DNA from: Artemisia argyi
Taxonomy: Eukaryota; Streptophyta; Magnoliopsida; Asterales; Asteraceae
NCBI GenBank assembly: GCA_030686995.1
Contig: CM060709.1
Span: 11,926,872 to 11,990,871 of the forward strand
Direction of reading: 5' to 3'
DNA: 64,000 nucleotides
The notes beneath the pieces are model-generated. The model searched no databases. It was given only the letters and a program-made list of their open reading frames with translations, and was not told the DNA's origin. Shown in pieces: positions 22,616 to 35,548 of the stretch. The position numbers and the translations under genes were made by a program. How positions within the stretch are numbered: position 1 is the first letter of the stretch; each line of letters opens with the position of its first letter.

Positions 22616-25600
22616 ATGCGGGTACAACCACACGGTTCTCCCTCTATGTACAAGCGGATGCCGTCTAGGGACGGTACAAATTCAGTTGATTCAGAAGATG
22701 ATTCTGGTAAATCTCTTACTATTATTTATCATGATTCTGGTATATCTCTTGCAACTTGGGTGTTTATAATGCTGAAAATGTTGCATTGTTTGTTCAGAGT
22801 TTTTGCAGGATGAAATGGTCCAAGAATCAACGGATTCACCTTCAGGAAATTCTCTGCCTTATGTACTTGTGGCATCCATTGTCTCGTTTTTATTTGGTTA
22901 CCATCTTGGGTTCGTTCTTGATCTAGACATCTCTTGTTATTAGTTAGAGTCTTTGAAATATGTAAACAAGTTTTCATTATGTGCAGGGTAGTGAATGAAC
23001 CACTTGAAAGCATTTCCCATGATCTTGGTTTCAATGGGAATAGCCTAGCAGAAGGTATCTTTTTTGTTTTCACAGAATATGTAAACTTTAAGCTATCTGC
23101 ATTTAAACTATAGCTTATTAGCTTCTGTGTGTGGTAAATGAAGGTCTGGTGGTCAGTACGTGTCTTGGTGGCGCATTCATTGGTTCCCTGTTCAGTGGTT
23201 GGATTGCTGATGAGTTTGGGCGACGCAGGACTTTTCAGCTGTGTGCTTTGCCTATGATCATCGGTGCAGCTTGCAGGTAATAATATTTACGAGAAGGAAA
23301 ATGTTTGACTTGGCACGTTGAAATGTTCGACTGTTTCTTAACAAACTTTTGACCATTCTTCAAATGTCTAATGTGCGAAAAACTAGTACACCTTAATTAA
23401 GTTACTTTATTATCTATATCAGTTTATCTTACCTTTTCATCTATGCATACGAAGTCATATATAAAGATACTAACAAATTCTTTTTCAGTGCAACAACCAG
23501 CACTTTGACAGGGATGCTGGTTGGGAGGTTCATTGTTGGAATCGGGCTGGGTATTGGTCCTCCTGTCGCTTCTCTCTATATCACTGAGGTCAAGTAGCAC
23601 TACTTCTAGTTCGGATATGGGTGTGCATAAGGGTCTGACGGGTCTGCAAGCGGGTCAAGATGGGTGGATCTTGGAATTAATTGTCCTGGAACACTCGGGC
23701 AAAAAAAAAAAAAAAAAAAAAAAAAAAAGAATTGTCTTGAAGATAAATAATGTTCCAAATATAATACAGAGTTCTTATTGTTTTAGTAATGATCGAATTA
23801 TTCAAACATGTTTTCTTAAAAAATGATTTAGGAGTTCTTACGCCGTAAAAATACATTTTGACGACTTTCAAGTTTGACACATTGACCCGTTTCCTATTTA
23901 GCTAACCTTAGTTTTCTGAATTCTACCCTTTCGACCCGTTAGATATGAAACACAAACCAGTCTACCCATTTGTGAGCAAATGGGCTGAAATATATTTGTT
24001 GTGAATGCTGGCAGGTTTCGCCTCCTTCTGTGCGTGGTACCTATGGAAGCTTCATTCAGATTTCAACATGTTTAGGGCTAATGGGGGCCCTCTTGATAGG
24101 GATCCCTGTTAAAAGTATCCCAGGCTGGTAAGAAAATAATTCGAATCTACCATGTCTCTGCATTTTTATAGGTTTTCTGTATTTTGCCGACTATATTTTT
24201 ATATCTATCATTCGGATCTATGTGCTCAGGTGGCGTATATGCTTTTGGTTATCTACAATTCCATCTACGGTACTTGCTGTTGCAATGATATTCTGTGCAG
24301 AAAGTCCACATTGGCTTTATAAGGTTTGTTCTCATCTTTATTTACTACTTTATCAGAAAGGAAACGGGTAATTCTTGTATAAGTCGTTAATTATTACTGT
24401 AATTCTTGTATGCAATACAGAAAGGTAGAAATGCCGAAGCAGAGGTGGAGTTCCAGAAACTTCTAGGACCTGCAAACGTCAGATCAGCAATGGCAGAGCT
24501 CTTAAAGTCAGACAGAGGGGATGAAAATGACACCGTTACGATTTCAGAACTGATTTCCGGGCGCCATTCTAGAGGTAACTATAAATTTTGGGGACCTTAA
24601 TTAGGGTTCACAGGCATGCACATACTTCTATGTTTTACCTCAGGCTACCCGCACAGCTTGATTTCCCTTCCAACACTGCAAAATGCCTTGTTATTCACGT
24701 GCTCCTTTTGCAGTTGTTTTTATTGGATCCACCCTGTTTGCTTTACAACAGCTGTCAGGAATAAATGCTGTGTTTTACTTCTCTTCAACTGTATTTAGAA
24801 GTGCGGGAGTTTCATCAAACGTTGCGAACGCCTTTGTGGGGATCGTCAATCTATTAGGTAATAAACTCTCCCTCCCTCCCTCCACGCACCTCCTCTATTA
24901 TCAGCATTACACCATTTCTGACTTCAGAAATAAATACTCGTTCAGGTTCTTTCATTGCATTGCTATTGATGGATAAACTTGGGAGGAAGGTTCTCCTTTT
25001 ATGGAGCTTCTTTGGCATGGTAATTTTTGTACACCACTTTTCCTACATGTTTTATGCATAGTTGTTTTATTTGTGATGTAAAATTCCAACAAATCTGGAC
25101 TCACATTGCCTCATTCATTTTTGTGCCTCGTCCCTTTTTGTTGTTTTAGGCTATATCTACAGTCTTTCAAGTAATTGCAGCAGGCTTATTTGCATCAACA
25201 TCTGCATCTCTTTACCTCTCTGTCGGTGGCATGTTAATGTAAGGCCCCTTTATGTTTTACACTCATTTATGATCCAAATGATCATAATGATTAATGTTGA
25301 CAAATTTGTACATTTTCTGCATGTTATAAATATTGAAAACATTAAAAAATGATTACAAAAACCATTATCACTATTCTTGTCCAATGTTTATCAGCAAATA
25401 AGTTGTAAGCACTTAAATGCGATTTGGATGACTTTGAACCATAATGACTTGTTCAATCTCTTCTGTTAGTTATCACATAAACGAGTTAAAAAGAATGCTC
25501 CATCAGCTTCATAAGCTTCATCCTGTTATAACTTATAATTGAAAAATGTAACATGTCGAAAACTAAATTTCCCCATTATGCAGGTTTGTGTTTTCATTTG

Positions 25601-26335
25601 CTATTGGAGCTGGTCCTGTTCCTGGTCTCCTGCTCTCAGAAATCTTTCCAAGCCGAATAAGAGCAAAAGCCATGGCCTTTTGTATGTCAGTTCATTGGGT
25701 AATGCTGTCAAACTCCTAAATATCTTCACATGTAGTTATCTAGTGGTAGCAAGATGGGTGGGTTGGGTAATGCACTGAAACGTGCCTTTTTTAGTAGGTG
25801 TCGAAATGAACTCTTAGTCGTTAGGTTGACCCGCAAACACCCTTGTCCATTTTTTGTGATATTTATATCATTAAGTTATTAAAATAATAGTAAAAATATC
25901 TGAATATAATATTCAAGAGGTTCTGAAGTTGTAATGTTGTATCCATGAATTAGACTTTTAAAGATTTTCGACCCATTTGACCCAATTTACATCTCAAGTA
26001 AATTTTTAGTTCGGCCCATTTGAGATAATCACATCCCAAATTGACCCATTCACAAGTAAATGTGTTATAGTTGCCGTGTGTAAGAAAATTTAATTGTAAA
26101 AGCGTTCTTTAAACTGACTCTGACTTGTTGGCGTTGTTTGACCAATAACTAGGTGTTCAACTTCATGGTGGGATTACTATTCCTGCGTTTGCTTGAGCTT
26201 ATGGGCCCACAGCTGCTGTACTCAATGTTGGGTACGTTTTGCTTGGTGGGGGTGGCATTTGTAAAGAAACATGTGATGGAAACAAAAGGAAAAACACTTC
26301 AAGAAATCGAGATCGCTCTTTTACCGCAAGTATAA
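22616..26335 (+). CDS. SGB1: Sugar transporter of the SGB1 / plastidic glucose transporter-like group, 13 exons
   Basis: Exons: 22616-22706, 22798-22909, 22987-23054, 23144-23276, 23489-23588, 24015-24127, 24230-24323, 24421-24574, 24714-24857, 24946-25019, 25150-25238, 25584-25698, 26153-26335. All junctions are GT-AG and in phase, giving 489 residues, close to Arabidopsis SGB1 (about 495). Twelve membrane helices are expected for this major-facilitator family. Visible motifs: FLFGYHLGVVNEPLE near 60-75, DEFGRRR at 113-119 after helix 2, AESPHWLYK at 229-237, QQLSGINAVFY at 300-310, DKLGRK in exon 10, GPVPGLLLSEIFPSRIRAKA in exon 12 and METKGKTLQEIE at 471-482. In Arabidopsis SGB1 is a Golgi hexose transporter linked to G-protein beta signalling; related proteins are plastidic. 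No long transit peptide is evident, which favours the SGB1 type. Exon 2 uses the acceptor at 22797, because the next AG would create a stop. Introns hold simple repeats only. Confidence 0.93.
23701..23728. repeat. Poly-A tract in transporter intron 5
   Basis: A run of 28 A inside the intron between 23588 and 24015. ORFs reading KKKKK across it are spurious. Confidence 0.9.
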
Positions 26336-27294
26336 AGACCAAAGTGGACTGCTTTATTTTATATGCTGATATAAGAGTAAATGTAGATTGGTTGTAATGC
26401 TGTTTACTACAAGAGGAGGTTACTTCAATTGTAGTTGTTCGGTTAGATGTTAATGTTGCTGGGATGATGTTGTATATAAACTGACCAGCATGTGTGATAC
26501 TAGAATCAAGCTCTAATAGGTCTTACATGACAACCTCTGTGTGTGTAATACTTGAATCAAACTCAAATCGATCTTGCTCGTGATACTTCTTTTTCATCAT
26601 ATAATAAATATCTGCCAATTGCGACTATTAAACTTGCACAAAGTAAATTGGTCCGAGGAGGCGACCAGGCATGTGTATTGTGTGTGGGGAACACTTTTGA
26701 TTCACTGAGAACTGGTAATCGGACTTGGTACTAGTTCCGTCATCAAAACTATCGTCCAGAGTTTATCTTGCTCTTTAATTTACAGCATTCTTGTGTTATC
26801 TTTTACAGCAAATGAATTGATGCTTGTTTAGTTACAGAAAATGTAGAAAAAATGTTCTGCAGGTTTTAAAGTAAAAATAAAGGTGTCTTCTATTTTGTAG
26901 TTATAACTTAAGAAACAGAAATTTGTTGTTTTCCTCGTTGGTTATCTGTTATAACCCAGTTATCGGTCAATCTAATTCCGAGCTATTGGCAACCAAAAGG
27001 GAAGCCATATCAGATTCTACTGAAACCAGCTTACATTCAATTCGCTTCATGTTTTTCACATACAAGAAGGTTATTAGTCTGGTCTCATCCAAATGTAACT
27101 GAATCTTTCAATTTACTCTTAGGCTTTTATATTTACATAATGTCACATATTTTAACTACATTCAAAAGACCGAACAAATATACATTTCGGAAGTTTCAAG
27201 TCTATGCTTTTTAGCTTCAACTCCAAAAAATATTATCAACAAGCACAATAATAAAATCTGAATTAGCTCAAAGATCAATTATACCAATTTTTTT

Positions 27295-27354
<60 letters not shown>

Positions 27355-28075
27355 CGCGTGGTTGGTCCGGTATAGGCACATGAGTAATGGGTGAAAGAAA
27401 TAACCTAAGCCGACGATTAGGTTGAATAAGAGTAGACATTGGATTTGTTGTACTTTTCTTTAGTATTCGAGGAAGTTGCCATTTATTCAACTAAGGTTTT
27501 AGTCGAATAAATTTAGTCATTATACTTGGTTAAACTAATTTGACATGCAAATAACTACAAATTTCTTCTAAAAAAAGAAGAATTAGTACACAAGTATGTT
27601 TTTCAAAAGTAATTGGAGTAGAGAAGCTAGTAGCCCGCGTGTTCAAACTTGTACTTAGCATGTAAAGTGTAAACGTAAGTCTTTATTTTGTATAATGGTG
27701 TGCGAGAAAATTCAGTTATAGCTAAAAACTGTACAATGACATAAATATAGAGGTTAATACTTATGTCTTGTAGCTTCTGCAAATGCAAAATCGGGTTTCA
27801 TCACACACACGCACTCGCACGCACACAAAAACAAAATTGTAAAGTTCCCAAACATACATTCTTCTTATTATTATTATTTCTGAGAGAAAGTATTTAAATT
27901 ATGGTACTAAACTACTAATATAGAACTCGCAAAATTGGTAAACCTGTTGGTTTCCAAGTTCTTTAATTAAATCCTTTCACACCGCATACATCTTCACTTG
28001 AGATTTACAAAGAATTATAACAGCAATAATTTATAGTAAATTAATTTTACCTGAATCACCAATAGCCACACTTTC
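26336..28075. other. Intergenic between transporter and kinase genes (convergent)
   Basis: Contains the transporter 3' flank, a long T-tract at 27297-27352 and AT-rich sequence. The two genes converge here, so both 3' untranslated regions should lie inside. No other gene is recognised. Confidence 0.6.
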
Positions 28076-31000
28076 TTAAGAAAACCGAATTGAAAAATCA
28101 CCACCGCTTCCAGTTGTAACATCAAACTCATCAAAATCCGAGTCTGAACCCAAGTCTCGGCGATCACCCCATTCCTCAGACCCAGACGAGAAGTAATCTG
28201 TGCCATGGTTCGAAAGTGGAACTCTCAGCTCGGACACAGGAACAGGCAACGGTTCCTCATTTAAATACTTATCATGGAGCAGTTCCATTGCTGTGGCCCG
28301 AGCCGCTGGATCATAGCAAAGCAGTTTTTTTACTAATGAAATCTCGTCTTGGGATCGGTTAGGAAGACATGAAGCTAACCCGCTCGGGTTCTCCACTTTT
28401 TCAAAGTTAATTATTTGGTAATCGGGAAGCTGTGCACAACCGGGCCAAATTTCCTCGTTTAAGTTACCCAAAACTTCATAGATTCTGCTTATTTGATCGA
28501 TATCTGAAGTTCCTGGAAAAAGTGGTTGTAAAGTGAAAAGCTCGGCAATGACGCATCCAAGAGACCATAAATCAACTTCTGCTCCGTAATTTGTGGACCC
28601 AAAAAGAAGCTCGGGTGCTCTAAACCACCGGGTCCCGGCACAGGATGTTAGAGGTCCAGATTCAGTCCCACCATCATTGTTTTCATACGAATAGTTACCT
28701 TTCAAAAAATCATCTTCTACATCACTTGTGGTGCATGTAGCAAGACAAGATGTATCCGCATCAGGAAAATTTGTTTCTCTATCAGTTTCATCAAACGGAT
28801 CATTAGATTTGAACACAACCGACGGTCCAGATTCCTCTATGGTCCCGAGAGGTACTTCCATAGGATTTGAAAGATTTTCTTGGTTAGTATTTTCTGGTTC
28901 TGGAAGAGTATTCTGGTGTTGAAATACAGATGATTCTTGGGTTTGCAGCTGTGTGTTATCGTGAAATGAATCAAATCCTGGTGCTATGCGTATCCTTGCC
29001 TACGGGAATGAAACATCAAAAATACAAGTGGATTAATAAAACAATGTGTATCCATTTCAAGTAAAGCATAAACACAAATAATGTATTCCAGCGAGACAAA
29101 TAAAAGCAAGTGACTTGTAAAGAATCGGGTCAAAAGTCTTAAAGCTAACTTGGTTCCTATATGAAACTAATGATCAACAATTTGTTACATAACCAAGTGA
29201 AAACTCAGCGGGTGGATCCTAAATTTTTGACCTTTAGCTTCTACTCCAAGACTATCACAAACAACATAATGAATGACGACCATAACTCACATGAACTTTG
29301 AATAAAAAAGTCTTAGCTTCTACTCCCCACCCGCTATTATCAATAAAAGCCTCTTTCAGCTTAGTTCTATTTATATCAAAATATTTTTAAATTTCTGAAT
29401 TCAGAAATATTTTAGACAAAATCGAACATAAAAACCTTACCATATTGCAAAATGCAGTCTAGGCAATGACAAGAAATATGACTGATGACGATCACCCCTA
29501 GGCCTAATTCTGCCAATCCTATAAAGTATAGACTAATAACATCGATCAGCAGGAGAAAGGATCATTAATCACAGCAATAATGCGGTTTCCTATAAGCACG
29601 GAAAATTATTCAAGTTGCACAATCAGAATCTAAAACTATTGCATCGGAAATTATTGGTTGTGTTTGGGATTGCAACTATTTATTCCTTTTCAAGTGATAA
29701 GATAAGCTGTTTGATATAAGTGACTGTCAAACTGATTATTCTATGCTGCCTATTTCACCTACACATAATCAAATTATAAGCAGTATGGATAAGCAAATCC
29801 TAATCACTTTAAAACTGCTACATAGATGTTTAAAATTCCTTGTTTAAACTGCTTATTGTTATTGCAGTTCTAATAGCAGTTTTGAGCACTTGAATAGAAG
29901 CAAACTGCTTAATTGCTTATGATTATCAGCTCATTTGAAGGTGAAATAAGTAGTTCCGGAGTTGCTTTGCATGAGATAAATCATTCAAAAAAGTTACATA
30001 CATATATGCTTGTTTTGTTTCAAGCAACTTATAGTGTTTGGAGGGAGAAAACTGTCTATGCTTAGGTTCTTATCGTAACTCGTAAGTGAAAAAAGCTGTT
30101 TTCAATAAGAAATTTAAGAGGCTTTGGGGGTGTTCGCAATTCATATTCTTAGGCTATTGCTCTTATAACCAAGTATTTTCTTTTCAGCAGACTATATACA
30201 AATAAGTACACGCATAAGCTGTTTACATAAGCAACCCCAAACATTCCGTTGTCCAAACTACTTATCTAATCCTGATTGTCGGACGCTCAAACAACTACTC
30301 ACCTCCTAACCACATTTCATTACACTTAACCAAATCCAAACATTATCTCGCGCATTACATCTTGTTACAACACAACATCTACCTACTCTTATCAGTTATC
30401 TGAATTTCTAACATATGAAACCGCAATAAACATATATCACATCAATCATCTCCACAAACATATAGACCATGTTTGACAAAATTGGCAATAGCTGCAAGCT
30501 GTATCAGTATCAGTTAGTATCGTTTGTTAACATAGTTATAACTCTGATTATAAAGTGTAAAATGACGTAAAAAGCTAAACACTTATTTTATTAGCGTTTC
30601 AAAGAGGAGTGTTTACACAAAATCCAAAATCTAAAAAGCTCTTAAGCAAACAAGCATTATATTCTAAACGCTAAACCCTCCTAAACACTCTAAAAAGCTT
30701 GTCGCGAAGCGACAAGCTTTTTAGAGCATTTAGACGCCTTTACCTTTTCGCTTTAGAACATAACGCTTATTTTGTTTGGCAACGAGCGTTTAGATTTTGG
30801 ATTTCGTGTAAACGCCCCTATTTGAAATGCTAATAAAAGAAGCGTTTAGCTTTTACGTCATTTTACACTTTATAATCAGAGTTATAACTATGTTAACAAA
30901 CGATACTAACTGATACTCCTTGCAGCTATTGCTAGTTTTGCCAAACATAGTCTATACGTTCGTGTAGATAAAAACAACCATTCATCCGTTACGTCATTTC

Positions 31001-31531
31001 ACATTTTATAATTACAACCTGTCCAAAATCCGCTAACTTAAGCACACCATCCTCCCCAATCAAAAAATTACTCGGCTTCAAATCGCGATGAATAACCGAA
31101 CTCCGATGACACGCATCAACCGCAAGCAATATCTGCACAATCCATCTCTTAACCTCACCAACACTCCACCCACCCATCCCTCCCCCATCCCTAACCTCCC
31201 TCCCAACCACCTTAATCACCTTCTCCAAATCAGTAACCAAATACTCTAGCACTAACACCACGTCCTCATCAGCCGAGCTGAAAAACTCGTGCAAAACGAC
31301 GACGTTTGGGGAGTGGTGTAATGTTTGAAGAGCTTCGATCTCGCGGAAGGCGGATTGAGAGTGGTGGACTTCTTTTAAGGCGACGGGGAGGTTGTCGGAG
31401 AGGCGAGTGGCTTTGTAGATGTCGGAGTAGGTGCCGGAGCCGATTAAGGAGTGGATTTTGTATTTGGATGTGATTTCGGACCGGGTGTGGATGCTCCAGC
31501 TTTTGGTTGGTGGTGGTGGTGGATGATCCAT
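28076..31531 (-). CDS. CDKF;1: CDKF;1-type CDK-activating kinase, two exons
   Basis: Exon 1 is complement(31019..31531) and exon 2 complement(28076..28999); the GT-AG intron of 2019 bases is in phase, giving 478 residues (Arabidopsis CDKF;1 has 479). Residues 12-17 read WSIHTR. The Gly-rich loop is GSGTYSD (31-37), the catalytic Lys is K53 (VALKE), the catalytic loop HRDLKPSN (148-155) and the metal-binding DFG 168-170. As in CDKF;1, a long acidic insertion separates DFG from the activation segment GTRWFRAPELL, whose Thr is about residue 294, and the tail is Ser/Asp-rich. CDKF;1 phosphorylates the T-loop of CDKD kinases and the RNA polymerase II tail in the nucleus. The start at 31531 precedes a Pro-run; the longer upstream frame is low-complexity leader and is left out. 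The intron carries two MITEs, one ending 65 bases from the donor. Confidence 0.95.
29661..30244. mobile_element. MITE-like element in the CDKF intron
   Basis: TGTTTGGGATTGC at the left is mirrored by GCAACCCCAAACA at the right. The interior has repeated GCTTAT/ATAAGC pieces. No clear target duplication is seen. A related terminus occurs near 35846. Confidence 0.45.
30463..30954. mobile_element. Long-inverted-repeat MITE in the CDKF intron
   Basis: The left arm starts TAGACCATGTTTGACAAAAT and the right arm, read from the other strand, TAGACTATGTTTGGCAAAAC. The arms stay complementary for over 180 bases (AGTTATAACTATGTTAACAA and so on), so the whole unit folds on itself. The flanks show TA on both sides, which would fit a 2-bp duplication. 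A fragment of the family lies near 21640-21700. No coding content. Confidence 0.75.
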
Positions 31532-32255
31532 TGGTGGTTGAGTTTTAGGGTTAGGGTTTTGGATTTGGGGAAGATGATGATGTGGATGTGGATGTGGAAG
31601 CGGAAGTGGAAGTGGAAGTGGAAGTGTTTTGCACACTTTGGAACTAGGTTGAGCAAAACAAATCAAAACCGAACTGAATCGAAAACCGAGCCGAACCGGT
31701 CGGACCGAAACCAAACTGACTTTACTTGGTTCAGTTTTGGTTTTATATTTACGGTTCGATTCAATTCTGCTCGGGCCAAAACTGAGGAAAACATACTTAG
31801 CCATAGGGCTGAGCAAATTCATCACCCGAACGGACAAATCGATGAAACCGGACCGAACCGAACCGACCTTTTCGGTTTGGTTTCAGTTTTTGTCGTTTTT
31901 TCTGTTCGAATTCCAAAACCCGCCCGATTCTAGTTGGATCGGTTTCGGTTTTGATATCTATTTCTCGGTTTTAGTTTTTGCCTTTTTCAGCTTTCGGTTC
32001 GGGTCGGGTTTGACACGATGCTCGCCCCTACTTAGACCATCTAAACGAACGGACCGGCACCAAACCGAAATCGACTGAGTCACTTCGTTACGATTCTCGA
32101 TTCATGTTTTTTACAAAAAATCAGTTTTTGGTTAGGTACCATTTGAATCAATTGGATTCAGTTTTGACCCGATACTCAACCTTACTTGGGGACATATATG
32201 TAAATATAAGGTGCGTTTAGTGGGGGAAACACCTTTGTTTTTTACAAGAATAATT
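31532..32255. other. CDKF 5' flank with low-complexity repeats
   Basis: The leader next to the start codon contains a GGAAGT/GGATGT hexamer-type run (31570-31628). Farther out (31670-32060) there are many CGGTTC/GAACCG-type words, which generate spurious ORFs on both strands. No TATA box stands out. Confidence 0.55.
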
Positions 32256-32408
32256 CTACATCCACTCACAATTTACACAAAAAAATCCACTCGCTGACGT
32301 GTCAGCGAGTTGATTGGTTGGTTTTTTGTGGCCCACAAAAAACCAACCAATCAACTCGCTGACACGTCAGCGAGTGGATTTTTTTGTGTAAATTGTGAGT
32401 GGGTGTAG
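32256..32408. repeat. Near-perfect 153-bp palindrome
   Basis: CTACATCCACTCACAATTTA at the left reappears inverted at the right (ending GTGAGTGGGTGTAG), with complementarity running to the centre near 32331. Each arm contains a second, internal palindrome, CTCGCTGACGTGTCAGCGAG. It may be a very small MITE; no target duplication is evident. Confidence 0.8.
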
Positions 32409-33405
32409 CACACCTCTTTTTACAAAATGTTTTGTGAAAAACAAGGAAAAAAAAGATCGCGTTCAAATTAACGGTTTCTAACAAAATATTTTGTAAAACA
32501 CAAAATTCGTTATTTCCTAACTTAACAAGGAAAACTAAAAAACAAATTGTAGTTGTTTCCTTTGTAACTCACAAAGTCACAACCCTCATTCCCCTTCTTC
32601 AAAATAGAAAATACAAACATCAAATAAACGCATTTTCTATAGATTCAAGTATTTTGGGGTGATAAATTGCCCTTCCAAATTTTACAAAACTAGAGAGAAA
32701 GGAATATATTTTTTTCTCCAACCAAACACACCTGAAATGTTTTGACTGCTTGTATATTAAAGTGTGCAAATCAATAATCCATATGTTGAAATCATCTTAT
32801 TTTCAAAGGCGGCAAGTTTTTGACTCAATATAATTGATGTTTTTATAATCGTTTCTGACTTGCACCATGCATTAAGTTTTAAATAGAGTAAAAGAGAAAA
32901 AACAGGAAAGGGAAACTTGGTTTGAATGTTCTCTGTAATAGAGAGAAAAAAAAAATAGTAATCTTAGCCTATGTCTTTGAGTTGGAAGAAGGGAAGAAAA
33001 ACTTGTTCAAATTAAATTTATATATTTTTACAAGTCAAAACTTTTAGAAAATTTCATATTAGTGTTTGCACCAAATATACAAACTTTCTTTTTCCTTTTC
33101 CTTTTCCTCCTAATTAGTTTTCTTTTCTTAAAACGACTTTCAAAACACCCCAAAAAACAAAATTAAAAAAAAATAAAAAAATTAAAAAAATAATAATAAA
33201 TAAAATCTTAGTTAATCCAAACATAGAAAGAGAAATTATTGAACAAAAAATATAAAGTTTGACAAGTCAAACCAGTAAAAAAACTAAAAATACGATGCAA
33301 AAAACCATAAAAAAAATTGTATTGTCTTGTTAATAAAGTGAGTAAACTATCGAAAACAAATTGAAAATCATAAAATATAAAATTTAACAACAAAGTAGTA
33401 AAAGA

Positions 33406-33450
<45 letters not shown>

Positions 33451-35041
33451 GAAACAAACAACTATAAACACCTATCTTGTTCAGTCAATAAAATAGATAA
33501 AAAGGATGTACTCGTATAAGGGGTAATTTACAATATTAGTGTCGTGACACAAATTGAAACCTTTGTTACTTGTTTGTATATGTATTAGTCTCTCTTTCCA
33601 TTGGATAAAAGCTTTGTTGTAGTGTGTCCTAATCATTATTGTCTTGCGTTGGCCGTTGTGTCTAGTTTCCACTCTCGTGTTCTAGGTTGTTTTTGTGTTT
33701 TGTATTTGTTTGGTTTTGCACTTCTATACTTTGTCTTATTTTAATGAAATTATGATGCCATTTTTTTAAAAAAAAGATAGATCATGTTGGCTCTAACGTA
33801 GGATTGTATTGTTCAAAAAAAAAATAATAATAACAAATAAGGTGAGCACACACTTAAAACGTATATGTCAAAACGTTATAACATGTTTCCTACTCCATAG
33901 AGGGCAATTATAAGGCTAGGTGTAATGGTGGGTGATGCACCAGCCACCAGCACCATCAAACTCCACCACATGTGAAGACCATCACCTCCCCTGTATGGGG
34001 TCCTCACATTTTGGCGCTGGTTTGGTGATCTGCACTATCAAACGTTTTGCATTTTTTTTTTTTTGTGTATATTTTGTGATATGTATATATATAGTGAGAT
34101 ATTTTTATATGTTTGATTTAATGGTGATCGTTACACTGTATTGAATAACGATGTGACACTGATGTAGAAAGTAGGTTTGGTGACCAATACATTTAATAAA
34201 ATGATGTTCACTTAAACTGCATACTTGAAACCAATTTAATGCTACATCCGTCTCAAAACAAGTGTTCAGTTTGAATTTTTGTTCAACTTTGATCGTGACT
34301 ATTTATTTATTTTTATTTTTTTATTTGAATGAATTGAATTTTAAATCTATTTTTATTGATATAATTTTTATTATTTATTATATAATACAAAAAAAAAATT
34401 TAAAATTAAAAATAAAATAAAATAAATAATACTTTAAAATTTAAACATGGACACTTTACTTTTGGGCGGCCTACATATTTCTTGTGTGTATATCCAAACA
34501 TATCAAGTGACTCATCAAAAGTACACCAGACACTTTATTGTTTGTTAAAAACCTACCAATAAACTAAACTTATAAATGTCATTAACTAAAATATATGAAT
34601 GAATTTGATTTTAAATGTATTTTCATCAATTATTATATAATGCAAAAAGATATTAAAAATTAAAAAAAAAATTAAAAATACTTTAAAAAATTAAGCTTGA
34701 CATTTTATTTTAGGAGTGACTACATAACACATCAAGGGACCCATCAAAGGTACACCATACACTTTATTTCTGTAAAAAACCTACCAATAAACTGAACTCA
34801 TAAATGCCCTTGACCAAATATGCTCAGTTACATTAAATGAGATACGACCAACATAAGCTACTCTTCTTCACTCATTTAAGACATGCATGTCTAGAATTCG
34901 ATTATAACAATGCAAACACGAAATGTCATCACAAAACTACATTATCTCGACAAACTCCACAGTTTTCGTTTTTGCCTATTTGTAATAGCCAAAAAAATGT
35001 TAAAAATAACTAGACTAACATTGAATATTTGAACATCGAGG
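32409..35041. other. Intergenic; simple repeats and one local duplication
   Basis: Holds an A-tract (about 33408-33449), AT-rich spacer and a diverged tandem duplication of about 230 bases (copy 1 near 34350-34590, copy 2 near 34625-34830). Shared words include CACTTTA, AAAACCTACCAATAAACT, GTACACCA and CATCAA. No gene is recognised. Confidence 0.55.
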
Positions 35042-35548
35042 TCATTTGTTATCAAGCACACAATAAAGTTGCAAATCTGAGTTTGTTTTCCTATAAGACG
35101 GAAGAGTTTCCACAATTTCGATATTCCACAAAACTTTTTCGTTCGTTTTTGGCCTATGCGGATTATCGTGTGTAATAGCATTTCTCCATGGAGGTAATCC
35201 TCCAATCGGCCGCAAAAAAGTACCAGCACGTGTTTTGAGTCGTGCTTGAAAACCATCACGTACGGGTTCCCAATCAACGCTCCCATCCAAATCCGGTTTT
35301 AAATCCGTTTGCATTACCTTTTTACCCTTTACGCCTTGGAGAAATGGATTATTAGAAGCCATTAGGTATTTTCCGTAACAGCTTTTGAAACGTATGTGAT
35401 TATCTCCCGTTGGAAATACTTGCCATTCGGCCTTTTCTGATGTTCCGTCACGGTCTTGAAAAACTGTTTCCTCGTCGTCGTCTGCTAACATGTATTTGTC
35501 TTTCATGCTTCGTAGACGAATTGATTTCGCTTTTTTAAACAATTCCAT
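35042..35548 (-). CDS. DUF569 (fascin-like beta-trefoil) family protein
   Basis: 168 residues from the Met at 35548. The family typically begins MELFKKAKS-like, as here (MELFKKAKSIRLRSMKDKYM), so this start is preferred over an in-frame one at 35635. The rest matches the DUF569 pattern: ADDDEETVFQDR, then IRFKSCYGKYLMASNNPFL, GKKVMQTD, DWEPVRDG, RLKTRAGTFLRPIGGLPPWR and HDNPHR. The domain resembles actin-cross-linking (fascin-type) trefoils, but its biochemical role in plants is not settled. Many members have two such domains; here only one is present, followed by an 18-residue tail, so this is either a short member or one that lost its second half. No stops or frameshifts within the domain. 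Confidence 0.85.
   Translation of the reverse strand: MELFKKAKSIRLRSMKDKYMLADDDEETVFQDRDGTSEKAEWQVFPTGDNHIRFKSCYGKYLMASNNPFLQGVKGKKVMQTDLKPDLDGSVDWEPVRDGFQARLKTRAGTFLRPIGGLPPWRNAITHDNPHRPKTNEKVLWNIEIVETLPSYRKTNSDLQLYCVLDNK

Noticed and set aside
31451..32078. Overlapping ORFs of 113-160 aa upstream of the CDKF gene
   Set aside because: They arise from GGAAGT and CGGTTC low-complexity repeats in the leader and promoter; frames on both strands are equally open.
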